Origin: Nannochloropsis salina CCMP1776 | Lineage: Eukaryota; Sar; Eustigmatophyceae; Eustigmatales; Monodopsidaceae | Assembly (NCBI GenBank): GCA_004565275.1 | Contig: SDOX01000183.1 | Coordinates: 152,035-216,034, forward strand | Direction of reading: 5' to 3' | Length of the DNA stretch: 64,000 nt | In this document: in pieces, positions 21,010 through 32,332 of the stretch | Position numbering within the stretch: position 1 is the first letter of the stretch | Layout of the letters: every line of letters begins with the position of its first letter | Made by a program: the position numbers and the translations under genes | Notes under the pieces: generated by a model | The model's input: the letters and a program-made list of their open reading frames with translations, nothing else | The model's database searches: none | Told to the model about the DNA's origin: nothing

Positions 21010-22727
21010 TTAGAAAACAACCGTCTTCGGTTTGGTCTTGTTCGCTTTCCTCCTATCTTCCACGGGTGACCTAGAACTCGTAGGGCCTTGCGAAGGAGCG
21101 TGAGTGTTGCGCATACGCCCATACCTACCGGAACCAGGAGCCCCCCTTCCTCGGCCACGTCCTCTCCCCCTCGCTCCGCTCATTCCGGCCTTGCGAACAG
21201 CTTCGCCCCGCAGAGAGTCGAGTCCTTCCTCATCTTCATCGTCGAGCGATTCCAACAGGAAATCGTGCTCATGAAGGTCGTCCCCCCCTAATGTCCTAGC
21301 GGAAGCATTTGTGGTCGTTGCAAAGACGCCCTTGGCCCCTGAGCTCTGTTCATCAAAGACGATCTCTTGTGTCATCGACTCCTGCCGGGGCCGCTTCTCT
21401 TTCACATATCGTGCCGTAGGGATTGAAGGATCGATGCCACCGTACTCCTTCTCTTTGACTGCAGCTTCGTCTTCCCCTTCCTGCCCCCCCTGCCTTTCCC
21501 TTTCACCATCCTCCTCCGTCTCCCTTTCCTTTCCTCCATCCCTGGTGGGGCACCGGGCGGCAAAGTGGTCCTTCTCCCCGCACCGATGGCACCCTCCCCC
21601 TTTGGGATACAGGCCTTTTTCGTTCCTCTCGCACTGGGAAGACAGGTGGCCCTGTTTGCCACAGACAAAGCAAGTCGCGTAGTTGCATCCGCCTGAAAGG
21701 GAATGGAGAGGGAGGGAGTATGCTCAGACAAGGGACGGAGACAAAGATAAGGGTGCCCCGCGCCGATCATGAAGGAGTACATTCCAACCACAAAAGACAA
21801 GGCTACCAACAAAACAATAAACCGACTCCGTAACCCCCCCCCCACCCCTACCATTCACGAGAGGCTGCGTGCAATGGGCCAGCCGGTGCTGCGTCGACCC
21901 GCAGTTGAAACAAATCCTCCTCTTGGCGTTGTCCCCATCGCCCGCCCCCGCCACGTCGGGGCAGTCCTGCAGCATGTGTCCGGGCTGCCGACATCCGTAG
22001 CAGTACATCTTGGCCGCCTGCCGCTTGTGAGAACCGGGTCTGTTACTCTTGGCGAAACGAGATGCGCCTCGTCCCCCGCCTTGTCCCCGCTGGCGGGCAT
22101 TATGCTTTGGCCGCAAAAACTTGGCACGACGCTCTTCGTACGTCATCTTGGGTTTCTGCTTTGTGGGCATGGGCGTCCCATATTCTTGGGAAACACAACC
22201 ATGCACATCTCCTTCAGCATGGGCATCATTGCTACCAGCTTCCTCTTCCAATCGTCGCTTTCGTGCCAGGCGTTTCCGTTCGCCTTTGTTGGTACTTTTC
22301 TTGGCCTGTTTTTCAAAGGCCAAGAACAGGGGAATCACTCGGATGAGAACGTTTCAGACAAAACGGGCACTACTGCAGAACCCCCAAACCAGCTGGGGCG
22401 CCACTTGAAAATGGCACCGTCAATCACACACGGATACTATGGGAGGGGGGATTGCCCGGACAGGAGTCGGGAGGTCGAGGGATGGTGACCAAGAGCACAG
22501 GAACCAAGAAATATCGCGACCAAAATCATCACGCTGACTAATTCACTTAGCTCCCAGTGTACGCACAGGAGTAAGTCCTTTTATCAGCGTGGGCTGGCAT
22601 TCTTTGCTTTCAACATGCTGATTTTTACCTCCCCGTAACTGCTTGTGGCTGTGGGGTCGCACAGCCAGCACAAGAGCCCCCCATAATAGCCCGCAAACTA
22701 CGTACTCACCTCTTCCGCGACATCCAT
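21010..22727 (-). CDS. ZCCHC9-like CCHC zinc-knuckle protein
   Basis: Exons 22727-22710, 22305-21852 and 21692-21010 give 384 aa. The first exon codes only MDVAEE before a GTGAGTACG donor. Four CCHC knuckles follow in ZCCHC9 order: CYGCRQPGHMLQDC, CFNCGSTQHRLAHC, CFVCGKQGHLSSQC and CHRCGEKDHFAARC. The ERNEKGLYPKGGGC spacer between knuckles 3 and 4 is the clearest ZCCHC9 signature. The second intron (21851-21693) falls between knuckles 2 and 3. The N-terminal KGERKRLARKRR stretch is basic; the C-terminus has an acidic segment and an RG-rich patch. ZCCHC9 and its yeast relatives bind RNA and are linked to rRNA and exosome-related processing in the nucleus. It shares a short divergent promoter with PPWD1. 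Confidence 0.88.
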
Positions 22728-22968
22728 TGTCCACCTACCACGTCAATTCGAACCCTAAGTAGCGATGTGCATGGGGTTAGCGCCTATAGCTGCAAGGATC
22801 GTTGATTTTTGCTACAGACGAGCAAAAAGACGAGGAGCGTATCGCCACCCTCAGGCTGCCCTCCTCCTGCCCTGTATCTCTGTCGCCAGTCCATTTTACC
22901 ATCGGTGTACTAACGACTTACGCCTTCTGCGTCATAACTTCACCCACCACAATAGTTCGGACACCATT
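22728..22968. promoter_or_regulatory. Short shared promoter of ZCCHC9-like and PPWD1 genes
   Basis: Only 241 bp separate the two divergent start codons, so both RNA-processing genes probably share one bidirectional promoter. The frame upstream of PPWD1 is open to 22765, but the ATG at 22969 gives the family-like start. No TATA box is evident. Confidence 0.5.
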
Positions 22969-24966
22969 ATGTCTCATACCAAGGGGCGGTCCCGTCACGC
23001 GGACGAAGAGGAGAGCGTCCCTCCGCCCCCCGCCCAGGCTGAAGATGAGAGTGAAGACGACAGCGACGACGATTTCGGACCGGCCCCTCTTCCTGCTTCC
23101 AATGACTCGTCAGCTACAAACGATGTCTCATCTGCACGTCCGAAGAAAAAGAAGAAACGGCGGAAGCTGGAGCATGAAGAGGCTTTCTTGGCTGCTTTGC
23201 CCAACGCAGACATGTACGAAAAGAGCTATATGCACCGAGATACAGTCACCCAGTGCGCGTTCACCCCACGAACAGATTTCCTGATCACGGCCTCTGAGGA
23301 TGGTCACGTCAAGTTCTGGAAAAAAATGCCTGAAGGGTTGGAATTTGTGAAACATTATCACGCCCACCTGGGGTCAATCCGGGGACTGGCTGTCAGTGGA
23401 GACGGCCTCCGCTTGGCCACGACAGGTGCAGACAAGGCGATCAAATTCTATGACGTCCTGACATTCGATCTTACCTACATGCTGGACGTGGATTTCTCTC
23501 CAAGCCACGCGGTCTGGGTCCACCGCCCCGGAGAGGCGCACGGGCGTTTGGCCGTGGCGGACGCGGACACGCCCTGCCTTCGCATCTACCGCTCTGACGG
23601 CAGCCAAGCTCCCATCCATACGTTGCCGACCATGCACGCCGCACCTGTGACGGCCTTGGCCTTTTCCCCCTCAGATGCGCTGGCCATCTCGGCGGACGTG
23701 AAAGGCATGCTCGAATACTGGTCGACCGAATTGGAAGGCGGCGACGGGGAGGCGTACACCTTCCCGCGGAAGAAGGTTTTTTTCAGGAGTAAACTCGACT
23801 CGGACCTCTTTGAGATGCTCAAGAGGAAGACCTACATCACCGCAATGGACGTGAGCCGGGATGGAAGCAAGCTGGCAACTGTGGGGAAGGACCGACACAT
23901 CCGGGTATTTGACTTGCGACGAGGGAAACTCTTGCGTGTCTACAACGAAGGGTTGGAAGTGGCGGAAGCGGCTATGGCCACAGGGACACTTGGTTTGGAT
24001 ACCATCGACTTCGGGCGGCGTTCGGCCGTGGAGCACGAGCTGGAGGGCTCGGCCCCGGACGTGATGGCGCGAAACAATGCCGTCTTCGACGAGACCGGTC
24101 ACTTCTTGATCTACGCGACGCTGTTGGGCATCAAAACGGTGAACGTGGAGACGAACCGAGTGGTGAAGGTGTTGGGGAAGATCGAGAGCGGGGAGCGCTT
24201 CCTCCGGGTGTGTGTGTTCCAAGGGGTGCCCAAGGTCGACTCGCAGATGGTCAAGGCGCTGAACAAGGGCAAGACAGCCAGCAGCGTGGAGGAGATGCGG
24301 GCCCAGCTCCGGCCCGACCCCACGGTGGTAGCGACGGCCTTCAACAAGCGGAGGTTCTACTTGTTCACGCGCCGCATGCCCAGCGACGTGGAGGGGGAGG
24401 GGCTGGGGGAGGATGGCGGTCGGGACGTTTTGAACGAGAAGCCGACAGCCGAGGAGGCCACTGTGGCCTCGGCGACGGACAAAGCCCAGCAAGAGCTGGG
24501 GAAAGCGGCGATTTTGAGGACGACGATGGGAGACATCCACCTGAAGCTATTCAAGGAGGAGTGCCCGCGGACGATCGAGAACTTCGTGACGCACGCTCGG
24601 AACGGGTACTACGACAATGTTCTCTTCCATCGCGTCATCAAGGGGTTCATGGTCCAGACGGGCGATCCGCAGGGGGACGGGACGGGGGGCGAGAGCATTT
24701 GGGGTGGGGAGTTCGAGGACGAGATACATCGGAATCTGCGGCACGACCGGCCGTTCACCCTCTCCATGGCCAACGCGGGGCCCAACACGAATGGAAGCCA
24801 GTTTTTCATCACCACGGTGCCGACGCCTTGGTTGGACGGGAAGCACACGGTCTTCGGGCGCGTCGTCCAGGGCATGGACGTGGTCAGCCAGATCTCCCAG
24901 GTGAAAGTGGACCCACAGGACCGGCCCTTCGCGGATATAAAGATCATCAACGTAGACACCCTGTAG
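22969..24966 (+). CDS. PPWD1: PPWD1: WD40-cyclophilin spliceosomal peptidyl-prolyl isomerase
   Basis: An intronless frame of 665 aa from the ATG at 22969 (MSHTKGRSR); human PPWD1 is of similar length (about 646 aa). An acidic/basic N-terminus with KKKKKRRK is followed by [20 protein letters not shown], the start of a WD40 domain running to about residue 460. The C-terminal 160 residues are a cyclophilin: [50 protein letters not shown] and [14 protein letters not shown]. The catalytic Arg (HRV), the active-site Gln (VQTGD), the Trp of TPWLDGKH and the following His are all kept, so it should be active and cyclosporin-competent. PPWD1 associates with spliceosome C-type complexes in the nucleus. 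Confidence 0.96.
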   Translation: MSHTKGRSRHADEEESVPPPPAQAEDESEDDSDDDFGPAPLPASNDSSATNDVSSARPKKKKKRRKLEHEEAFLAALPNADMYEKSYMHRDTVTQCAFTPRTDFLITASEDGHVKFWKKMPEGLEFVKHYHAHLGSIRGLAVSGDGLRLATTGADKAIKFYDVLTFDLTYMLDVDFSPSHAVWVHRPGEAHGRLAVADADTPCLRIYRSDGSQAPIHTLPTMHAAPVTALAFSPSDALAISADVKGMLEYWSTELEGGDGEAYTFPRKKVFFRSKLDSDLFEMLKRKTYITAMDVSRDGSKLATVGKDRHIRVFDLRRGKLLRVYNEGLEVAEAAMATGTLGLDTIDFGRRSAVEHELEGSAPDVMARNNAVFDETGHFLIYATLLGIKTVNVETNRVVKVLGKIESGERFLRVCVFQGVPKVDSQMVKALNKGKTASSVEEMRAQLRPDPTVVATAFNKRRFYLFTRRMPSDVEGEGLGEDGGRDVLNEKPTAEEATVASATDKAQQELGKAAILRTTMGDIHLKLFKEECPRTIENFVTHARNGYYDNVLFHRVIKGFMVQTGDPQGDGTGGESIWGGEFEDEIHRNLRHDRPFTLSMANAGPNTNGSQFFITTVPTPWLDGKHTVFGRVVQGMDVVSQISQVKVDPQDRPFADIKIINVDTL

Positions 24967-25766
24967 GGAGGGCTTGGTCGGGCAGGGAGGCGGGCCTCGC
25001 CGTGTAAAAATGGAACGAGGGAGAAAAAAGCGAAATTTGCTCCAAAGAAAAGATTGCCAGAAACGCTCGAGGCAAAGGAGAAAGAAAGCTAGAGGGCTGT
25101 CCTACATGTCTTCCTTCTTGCCTACCGTGGTTACTTGGCTGCACGCCCGGCCCCCCTGCCTATGAAAACTTATTTCCTCCGCTTCCAGCAGCCTACTTTA
25201 TGTACATTCACTAAATTCTGGCCCATACGCCGCACCCTGGCAGGTCCTCCTTCCTCCTTCCCACAATATTCGTTCAGCCTCCCCGCCACGGCGTCCGTCT
25301 TACGCATTCCTTGCTTCCTCCTTTGCACCACGCACCGCTTTTATTCTATGGCAAGCGAAGTCCGTCGTCATCTTCAACACATATTGTATAAAACACGCGG
25401 ATAAGCAATCTCTTTGGTGGTCATCCATAGCACGGCTCCATACTTTTCTCGTCCTCCTCTCCCAGCCTTTCCATGTGGGCTCCCTCCGCTACCCCTCCCT
25501 CCCTCTCCCCTCACACTGCTCTTTCCCTCGCCCTCCATCCTCTTTCCCAACATGGCTTCGGCCCATGTGCTGCCTCTTGTCAAGACAAAATTAACCGCCG
25601 CCATCAGCGGAGGACTTCGCACATCTACGGAGGCTTGTCGCACGGCTATCCAATATCTACACGTGCACGTCCCCCGTGTCCTTCCCTTCGACCCTCCCCG
25701 GATTCGTTCCCAGACAGTCCCTCCTCCCCTCCTCCATCCATGCGGCCAGCTCCCCCCTCCCTTCCC
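24967..25766. other. Convergent intergenic region
   Basis: An 800-bp gap between the 3' ends of PPWD1 (+) and the DCC-family gene (-). Pyrimidine-rich stretches lie near 25440-25550. Several open frames exist without recognisable domains. Probably the two 3' UTRs. Confidence 0.45.
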
Positions 25767-26796
25767 TCACTGGTCCAAAAACCGCTCCATCTCGTTCTCA
25801 CTCGGGATCCGGCACGAGTCTTTCTCCCCGGCCAGCAAATGGCGGTTCGAAGAAACGAAGCTGTAGAGGGCGTCCCGAAAGACGTGCGGTAGGAGAACCT
25901 TGGCCAAGCGTGCCAGCTGGGGGAAAGGCTCCTTTAGCCGGTCGGCGATTTCCAAGACGGCATCGGAGGAGGTGAAGACCTGCGGGGAGGGGGGGAGGGG
26001 AGGGTGAAACGACCGCAGAATATTCAATACGAGGACAGCACCACATGGCCTGACCGGGACTCAAAATCCATGGAATGCGGAAGACAGAGCAAAAGAAAAG
26101 GAGGCAAGGCAGGGACGCCCCCGCCCCACGGTCCATCTGCCCCACCTACCTCGTCCTTGTCCACAAGCACGATGGTGTTGAAGTGCTCCGTGTCAAGCCC
26201 GTTGGCCGTAAGGAGCTCCTGGCCTATCTCACCCTGCAGGGACGCAAAGCGAAAAGCTCCACGCGGATCGCCGTCAAAATTGATAAAGAGGTTAACCACG
26301 TCCGAGCAGAAACCGCAGTCTGGCGTGGGCATGGAAGAAGGGATAAGTGAGCTCCTTTAAGACAGGGAACAGCGTACAACTCACATAGATACGCGGAACA
26401 TGAGCTCGTCTTCCAGCGCCTTCACTTATCCGACAGACAGACATCATCCCCGAGGCCCGAGGAGTAGGCCTCCCCACTCGCGAAGCACCACGTACCGCCA
26501 TCAAACAAAATGACCCGGCGCGAGTCCGTTTCGAATAATCGATCCTGCAGTGTACTTGTGTAAGTCCCGTCCACGTCTTGTCCTGGGTGCTGCGTGCTTT
26601 GAGGGGCGCGGAACGGGCTTGGGCTCGGCATGTAAGCGTCGGAATCATGGAAGGTGGTCGCTCCTCTGTGCGAGGAAAATGGAGCAACCAGAGGCAAAGG
26701 TCGCGGGGTGATAAAGCCTTGGACACAAAATGATATTATGCAGAAGACTACCGCGCCCAGCCACAGGGCATTGCATGCTTGACCCGACAGCTTCAT
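25767..26796 (-). CDS. DCC-family (DUF393) thiol-disulfide-like protein, plastid-targeted
   Basis: Exons 26796-26496, 26319-26150 and 25979-25767 give 227 aa; donors are GTACGTGG and GTAGGTGG and acceptors CACGCCAG and CCCCGCAG. The DxxCxxC signature of the DCC family is created by splicing: LFDG at the end of exon 1 joins DCGFC in exon 2. The family pattern continues with FRFASLQGEIGQELL, the TIVLVDKDE strand, and exon 3 with SSDAVLEIADRL, and VFRDALYSFVSSNRHLLAGEKDSCRIP, which carries the typical late Arg/Cys region. Residues 1-30 (ALWLGAVVFCIISFCVQGFITPRP) form a signal peptide followed by F at the plastid cleavage motif. DCC proteins look like thioredoxin-fold oxidoreductases; the substrate is unknown. 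Confidence 0.85.
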
Positions 26797-27525
26797 CGGC
26801 TTTCCAGCTGTGCGGGCTTTTCCCGCTGTTCGTCTGGTTCGACAAAAAAGGATAAAGAGACAGCAAAACGTCCCGATCAGTGAGAGAAAGAAAATTTGGA
26901 TGTGTGAGCTTATTTACCAGCTAACACAGCAATCTCGCGTGCATCCAAGGTTTCGCACTTACCTCAACTTAGGTTGAAGGCTCAGTCACTCGCTCGTCGG
27001 CGTTCGTTTCGGGCGTGCAAATGACCCCAAAAAACACCCCCACCAGTCTCACTACACGCAGTGCAAGAGGGAGTCGCGGTCCGTCCTACCGAGTCACGGA
27101 CTACGCCCGGCTCCCTTGCCTGCGTGACGGGCGGGAAAGAAAGGGGAGAGAGAAAGATTTAAGTCCACCAAAAAGAGGCCAAGGGCGTGGCTTGAAGCAG
27201 CGCGACGAAGGCGCCGTGCACACTCCGAAGTTGTTGCTCACCAATGGGTACACAGCAGGCCTGTCTCCGGCGCCGCATACGTGCATGCACTCTTACAAGC
27301 ACTTCAGTGCGTGCACAAAACCAAGCATGGTGGAGAAAGGCCACAAAAGCTTGAAGCTGTGTACTTAAGTCCTCGCCATGAATGGCACTGGTGAAATCCC
27401 ATCGGGCCCTTCGACACCCGTTTCAAAAAAAGGCGCGAACGGCCCATATAGAGTCGGAGAGACCGCAGGTTCTGCCTGACCCTCTCTGCTTTTCCTCTTT
27501 TTTTTTTTCATTATTTTACTGTCCC
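26797..27525. other. Intergenic region upstream of the DCC-family gene
   Basis: A 729-bp gap between the DCC-family start (-) and the 3' end of the hydrolase gene (-). A T-rich tract on the plus strand (about 27496-27520), read as A-rich on the gene strand, lies in the hydrolase 3' flank. A 117-codon frame at 27015-27368 has no recognisable domain. Confidence 0.45.
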
Positions 27526-29344
27526 TTAGCTAATTTCGTTCCAAAAATCTTTTGATTTTGTCATGGCTTGGAGTAATTTGATGATTTCTGGGTCCCGTTC
27601 AACTGCCTCCCAATCTGAATGTGACCATACCGGTTTGGACCCTTTCTTGGTACCAACAGCCGTGCTCACGCCTTCGACGAAGTCTTGACGAAAACCCAAG
27701 CATCGATTAGCCACGTGCTCGATGCCAAGACCTTGGTCTATGTCCCACTTATCTAGGCCCCGACACTGGGCGGTACGAACAGCGTGCAATGTGACAACAT
27801 GCGAAGCGGGACATTCCGACGTTAAGGCCGCCAAAGCAGTCTCAATCCAGCTTTCCCCCCTTTCATTCCTACCCCGTCCTTCGACACTGTTGCTTTCGTT
27901 TCCCTGCGTCCCCTCCGTTTTCGTGTTACCGCCTCCAAGATCCTTCCCACGACACACTGAAGCGGATTCCGCAGCGTGGGCTTCCTGCACCTCCTGCTGC
28001 CGAACCTCCACCAAAGCGTTGTAGATCTCCCGAACAGTGTTATGGGCAAAGACAGCATCGATGACCGGTCTCCTGGCTTCAATCTTTCATCGATGAGCGC
28101 CATGAAAGGGGCAGGGAGGGAAGGAAAGGAAGGAGACGTTCCGTTAGCAGCGAACCGACGGAGCCCTTTTCCCCGACTGCCAGGAGCTATATATCACCTT
28201 TCTCAATTCCTTACCGGTGCTTCTCCCAGCTCCATCTCCGCAACCTGCCTTGTAGTCAGAATTTCTGTGAAGTCCTCAGGGTCCTCCGTCCGCAAGAGAG
28301 AGAGAAGGTTCGGGATGCCCTGGGACTCGACCACGTGAGTGGCGAGGCCTGCAGCTTGCATACAGCGGCCTTGGAGGCGCGCGCCGGTCAGTGCGCAGTA
28401 CAAAGGGACCTCCCCAGGGGCCCGGAACAGGAAACTCATGGCCCCAGCGTCAGGGAGAATGGCAATCCTGCATTCCGGCATGGCGAACGTGGAGGTCGGT
28501 GTCACGACTCGAAAAGTGGCACTCTGGAAGATCCCGGCGCCCCCTCCCATCACGATTCCATCGCACACGGCCACTACAGGGACTTTGGCAGCCAGCTTGT
28601 GCAAGAGAGAGTCCACTTGATATTCTACAGTGATGTATGTGAGGGGGTCGCACCCTGTTGTGCCGTCGTTACCAAAGGTTCGGGGAAGGTAAGTGAAATG
28701 TTTCACATGGGACAGGATCAATCAAGAGTTAAGGGAAAGATCAACCCTTGACGTACATCCATATGCAGTTGAGAAATGTTGATGTACTAAAAAGGGAGCT
28801 GATGAATGCAAGGACACGCCCAAAAAAAGTTTTTCTGCCCACCTTTTTTGATGGCCTCATCCTGAGAAAGCCGCCCCGCCAGGACTTCTTTTATGTCTCC
28901 GCCTGCTGAGAATGCTCGGGAATCCTCAGAGGCGGTCAAGATCAAAGCCTTCACGGCGCCTTCACCCCCATCGCTTTTACCGACCAAAGCCCCTTCCACG
29001 TATATTTTCATCTCGTGCAGCATGGATAAGGAAAGTGCATTTAGGGCTTTGGGACGGTTGAGCTGCAACTCAAGGACACCATTTGGATGGAAAGTCGCCA
29101 TCACATGTGGCTGATGCTGGGCAGCTTCGGGGCCGGTCGTGGATGACATCGTTGACATGATTGTATCGGAAGTCTTCGAAAGCTTAGCACTCCAAGAAAA
29201 TCGTCGGGGTCCCTCGCTTGGGTTTATGCGCGGTGTGGGCCTTGGGGAGGGGAAAGGAACAAACGCTGCAGCTCGAAGCAAGTAAAGAGAAGGGAGCAGA
29301 ACAACGACAACTAAAAACTGCAAGTGGAACGCTTGCCGCCGCAT
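27526..29344 (-). CDS. 3-hydroxyisobutyryl-CoA hydrolase-like (enoyl-CoA hydratase/isomerase family)
   Basis: Exons 29344-28843, 28624-28215 and 28083-27526 give 489 aa. LNRPKALNALSLSML and FSAGGDIKEV are the family's acyl-CoA-binding elements, and VCDGIVMGGGAGIF forms the oxyanion-hole region. FAMPECRIAILPDAGAMSFL carries the Glu and Asp positions used by HIBCH, and the C-terminal block from VVTLHAVRTAQCRGLD to RQDFVEGVSTAVGTKK is HIBCH-specific. HIBCH cleaves 3-hydroxyisobutyryl-CoA in valine breakdown. The N-terminus is not an evident mitochondrial presequence: it is a hydrophobic run (LQFLVVVVLLPSLYLL) ending in RAAAFVPFPSP, which looks like a heterokont plastid leader; a later ATG (MSTMSS) could give a shorter form. 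A Gly/Asn/Glu-rich insert lies before the C-terminal block. Confidence 0.85.
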
Positions 29345-29778
29345 TCACCCACAGAAGTCCTGTCGCTTCCTGTGAAAGGAATGCATGGTTTAAGTGGATG
29401 AAATCGGAAGGCACTGCTCCTGTGTATGTCGCTCTTTTCCCCGTCTCATCGAGCGATGATGTCCTCCGTCTCGGTTCAGCGACTTGCAAATAAATGTTTT
29501 GGCCTTTCATATCGAAGGCGGACAACTCTTTCACTTCCTTCTTTCGCCACATTTATCACGATGTCTCGGCACAGGTGCATAGAGCGTTGGGAATTCAGGT
29601 GTCGCACATTCCGCAAAGTCTTGTCTACTCGTGAGCTCTGGGGGTCTCTTTTTAGGCAGCTGGGGCGAGGGCTCGCACAAAAGGTGTTCTCAGAAGCAAC
29701 TTAGTAGTAAGGTTTATTTTCGTCACTGGGGGAGAGAGTGTTGCCATCTAAAAGGACGGCACCCTTGCGTTTGCCAGC
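29345..29778. promoter_or_regulatory. Divergent promoter of hydrolase and G-patch genes
   Basis: A 434-bp gap between start codons that point away from each other, so a shared bidirectional promoter is likely. Frames here (for example 29426-29704 +) show no domain. Confidence 0.45.
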
Positions 29779-31215
29779 ATGTCGCACATCGAAAAGCCGG
29801 AGGAGGGCGGGGCAGCGAAAGGCCCGACGAGCGCCCCTCCCCCTGCCTCGGACTGGAAAGCCGCCCATACAGGGTCAAGTGCTCACATCGACGATGACAC
29901 CACCTCTTACACGGATATATTGGAGACGCGTGCTTCCTCTATGGCTCTCCCGGCCGCGACGGAGCGTGTCTCGTTCAAACGCTACGAGACAGCTGGGTAC
30001 CTGGACCACGGTACTTTCGACCAGGCAACAATCGACACCCCGCTGGCCGACGATAATCGGGGGATGAGATTACTCATGAAAATGGGGTGGAAGAAAGACA
30101 CGCCGTTGGGAAGAGCCGGGGGGAATGGGTTGGTGGTGCCGTTGCAACTGGTGGATGCGGGCCTGGGGGGGGAGGGTCTAGGGAAAGGGAGGGAGTATGA
30201 CACAACTGCCGAGGAGGCCACACGGAGCCGGAGGCTGCTAGACGTGGAGGTGAAGGAGACCGTGGCGATAAAGGAAGAGCGGGCCCTGAAGGCTGCAAAG
30301 GAGGAAGCGCTCAAACAGGAACTGAAGGCGGTAGTCCGGGAATTCTATTGTGATATTTGCGGCAAGCAGTACGCAGGCGTGAGCGATTTCGCCGTGCATT
30401 TGAGCGGTTACGAGCACGGGCATACGAAGCGTTTGAAGGAAGCGAAAGAAGCCAACAGAGCTCGCACGGCGGCTAAGGCAGGGAACCAGGCCAAGCAGGA
30501 CCAGGCGCGGTCGCTGAAACAGATGCAACGCCGCATGGCCGCCGCCGGCGTTAAGACGGGGAATGCCGCCGCCAAAGCCTCTGTCCCGGTCCCTCATCCT
30601 GCCCCTCCCTCCAACACCGTGTCGCCTTTGAACCCTTCTCTCTCCACACTCAGCTTCCAAGCGGCACCCCCACCGGAACCGTCGGCCCTCCCTCCTCCCC
30701 CGCCCCCACCGCCACAACCCCAACCGGCAAGCGCGTATTCCCCCTCCCACCCACCGGTGTCCTCCCTCCCTCCTCCTTCTCTTCCTCCCCCTCCCCCTCA
30801 TGAGAGCGCCTACAGTCGCCCCTCGCCCTCGCAGCATCCCCCCTATCCTCACGGCGGCCCCGCTCCTCATCTTCCTCCTTCGCATCTCCACCACCATCAG
30901 CGCCATCCCAATCTACCTTCCGGGCACGCCGCTCAGACTGCCGGCAATTATTACAATACCCATTCACATCACAGCTCCCCTGCACCACCACCACCTCTTC
31001 CTCCTCCCCCTCTTCCTCCCTCCTCCGCCCTTCCTTCCTTCTCAGCCACCGCCTCTTCCCCCCCCGCATCGGCTTTATCATCGTCTCCTCACTTGCTTTC
31101 TTCCGCTCCGACAAATCCCTCGCTGAGTTCCGAGCTCCCACCCACCGGGAGCCGCGCTCCAATGACCCTCTCCATGAGCTTTGCCTCCAAAGCCAAGAAG
31201 AGGATCGGTCGGTGA
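29779..31215 (+). CDS. G-patch and C2H2 zinc-finger protein (GPATCH8-like)
   Basis: An intronless frame of 478 aa. A G-patch-like motif lies near residues 93-125 (GMRLLMKMGWKKDTPLGRAG, then GNGLVVPLQL); G-patches bind and activate DEAH-box RNA helicases. A charged coiled stretch (ALKAAKEEALKQELKAVV) precedes one C2H2 finger near residue 191 (FYCDICGKQYAGVSDFAVHL followed by SGYEHGH), of the U1-like RNA-binding kind. This order matches GPATCH8/ZNF804-type proteins. The last 250 residues are Pro/Ser/His-rich and disordered (repeated PPPPP blocks). Likely nuclear and splicing-related; the helicase partner is not known. Confidence 0.85.
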   Translation: MSHIEKPEEGGAAKGPTSAPPPASDWKAAHTGSSAHIDDDTTSYTDILETRASSMALPAATERVSFKRYETAGYLDHGTFDQATIDTPLADDNRGMRLLMKMGWKKDTPLGRAGGNGLVVPLQLVDAGLGGEGLGKGREYDTTAEEATRSRRLLDVEVKETVAIKEERALKAAKEEALKQELKAVVREFYCDICGKQYAGVSDFAVHLSGYEHGHTKRLKEAKEANRARTAAKAGNQAKQDQARSLKQMQRRMAAAGVKTGNAAAKASVPVPHPAPPSNTVSPLNPSLSTLSFQAAPPPEPSALPPPPPPPPQPQPASAYSPSHPPVSSLPPPSLPPPPPHESAYSRPSPSQHPPYPHGGPAPHLPPSHLHHHQRHPNLPSGHAAQTAGNYYNTHSHHSSPAPPPPLPPPPLPPSSALPSFSATASSPPASALSSSPHLLSSAPTNPSLSSELPPTGSRAPMTLSMSFASKAKKRIGR

Positions 31216-31633
31216 CGCCAGGACTCACACCTTTGGGACCCGCACGCCGGCAGTCCATTGTGTGACATGAAGAGAGGAAGTTGAAAAATGATTTGAAAGG
31301 AAGCAATGGCTCTGACTAAGACTTTCCCTCGAAAGCAAAGCTCGCCATCCCGCTTTCCGTGCTCTCGCAATGCTTCTTCATTATCACCCTGGTCCTGTCC
31401 ACCTCTCTGGACCACAATCTCGCACTCTCATTCGTTGCCCCTCTCCCCTGCGCACAGACCCTCTGGAGGGATCTTCGAGGGCGTTGGACCCGGTCTCCTT
31501 GCCGTCGAACGCCCTGCTTGACAGGCCTCGGCGCTCCTCCGCTCCATACTCATTCTCCAGGCTTCTATCCTTCATTCAGACAATGTTCATAGGTTACCTA
31601 TGCCATTAGGGCTCTTTCAGATTCCTTAGATTC
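31216..31633. other. Convergent intergenic region
   Basis: A 418-bp gap between the 3' ends of the G-patch gene (+) and the CDGSH gene (-). Nothing beyond presumed 3' UTRs is seen. Confidence 0.45.
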
Positions 31634-32332
31634 CTATTTCTTAAGCACAGCAGGCCCCACGTTGTCCCCGCAAGTCTTGTTGAAAGCCGTGTGGGAGCCG
31701 TCGCAGAGCGGGAAGTTCTTGCTCCGCCAGCACCGGCAAATCGCGACGACTCCGTTCTTGTCCTTTTTCATCAGGTCTTCGATGTCTGCGGGAAGGCGAT
31801 CGGATGGGGAGCAGGGTTGCCAAAGAGACTGGTGAGGATCGTGTACGAGTCTTGCCCAGGGAAATGCACACCATGTCATGTTCCATGCCGCTCCTCGACA
31901 TTTGCATGCATTATGTCTGCCTTGAAAATAAAGTTGTAATATACGATAGCTTTTCCCGCGTGAGGAAAGGGACGACTGAGCCCAGCATCTTTTGAGAAGC
32001 GCAGGCCATGCTCTGACCCGATTGCTGATCCACGTGGAGGCTATGTACACATCTATATTTTTGTCACAACTGGTACCCTCGCCCACGCACCTTTCATCGT
32101 GAAGGAATCTACAACCTTAGGCTGATCCTTCTTGATTCCTGTGAAGACATGAGTGTGCGGATTATTATCAAGGACCAATTGCAAACCCTCTTGCGTCTCG
32201 ATACTCACCTGGATTCACATGTTGGCCTCCCTTCCTTCCCGTCAAGATCATAAATGCCGTCACAAGGAATGCAACAATCGCTGCTACTACGACTTCATGT
32301 CCTTGCAAGGCTTTGAAGAGCTCTGCGGCCAT
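31634..32332 (-). CDS. CDGSH iron-sulfur domain protein (mitoNEET-like)
   Basis: Three small exons, 32332-32209, 32138-32091 and 31785-31634, give 107 aa, almost the same as human mitoNEET (108 aa). Donors are GTGAGT and GTGCGTGG; acceptors CTTCACAG and CTTCCCGCAG; phases agree throughout. Exon 1 codes an N-terminal membrane anchor ([17 protein letters not shown]). Exon 3 contains [16 protein letters not shown], giving the 3-Cys/1-His ligands of a [2Fe-2S] cluster (C-x-C-x2-S/T-x3-P-x-C-D-G-S/A/T-H; here the S/T slot is RS). In this family the anchored dimer sits on the outer mitochondrial or ER membrane and transfers Fe-S clusters or electrons. All exons are too short to stand out alone. Confidence 0.9.

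Noticed and set aside
23671-24540. 289-codon minus-strand frame within PPWD1
   Set aside because: Antisense of the WD40 region; His/Arg/Val-rich with no family signal.
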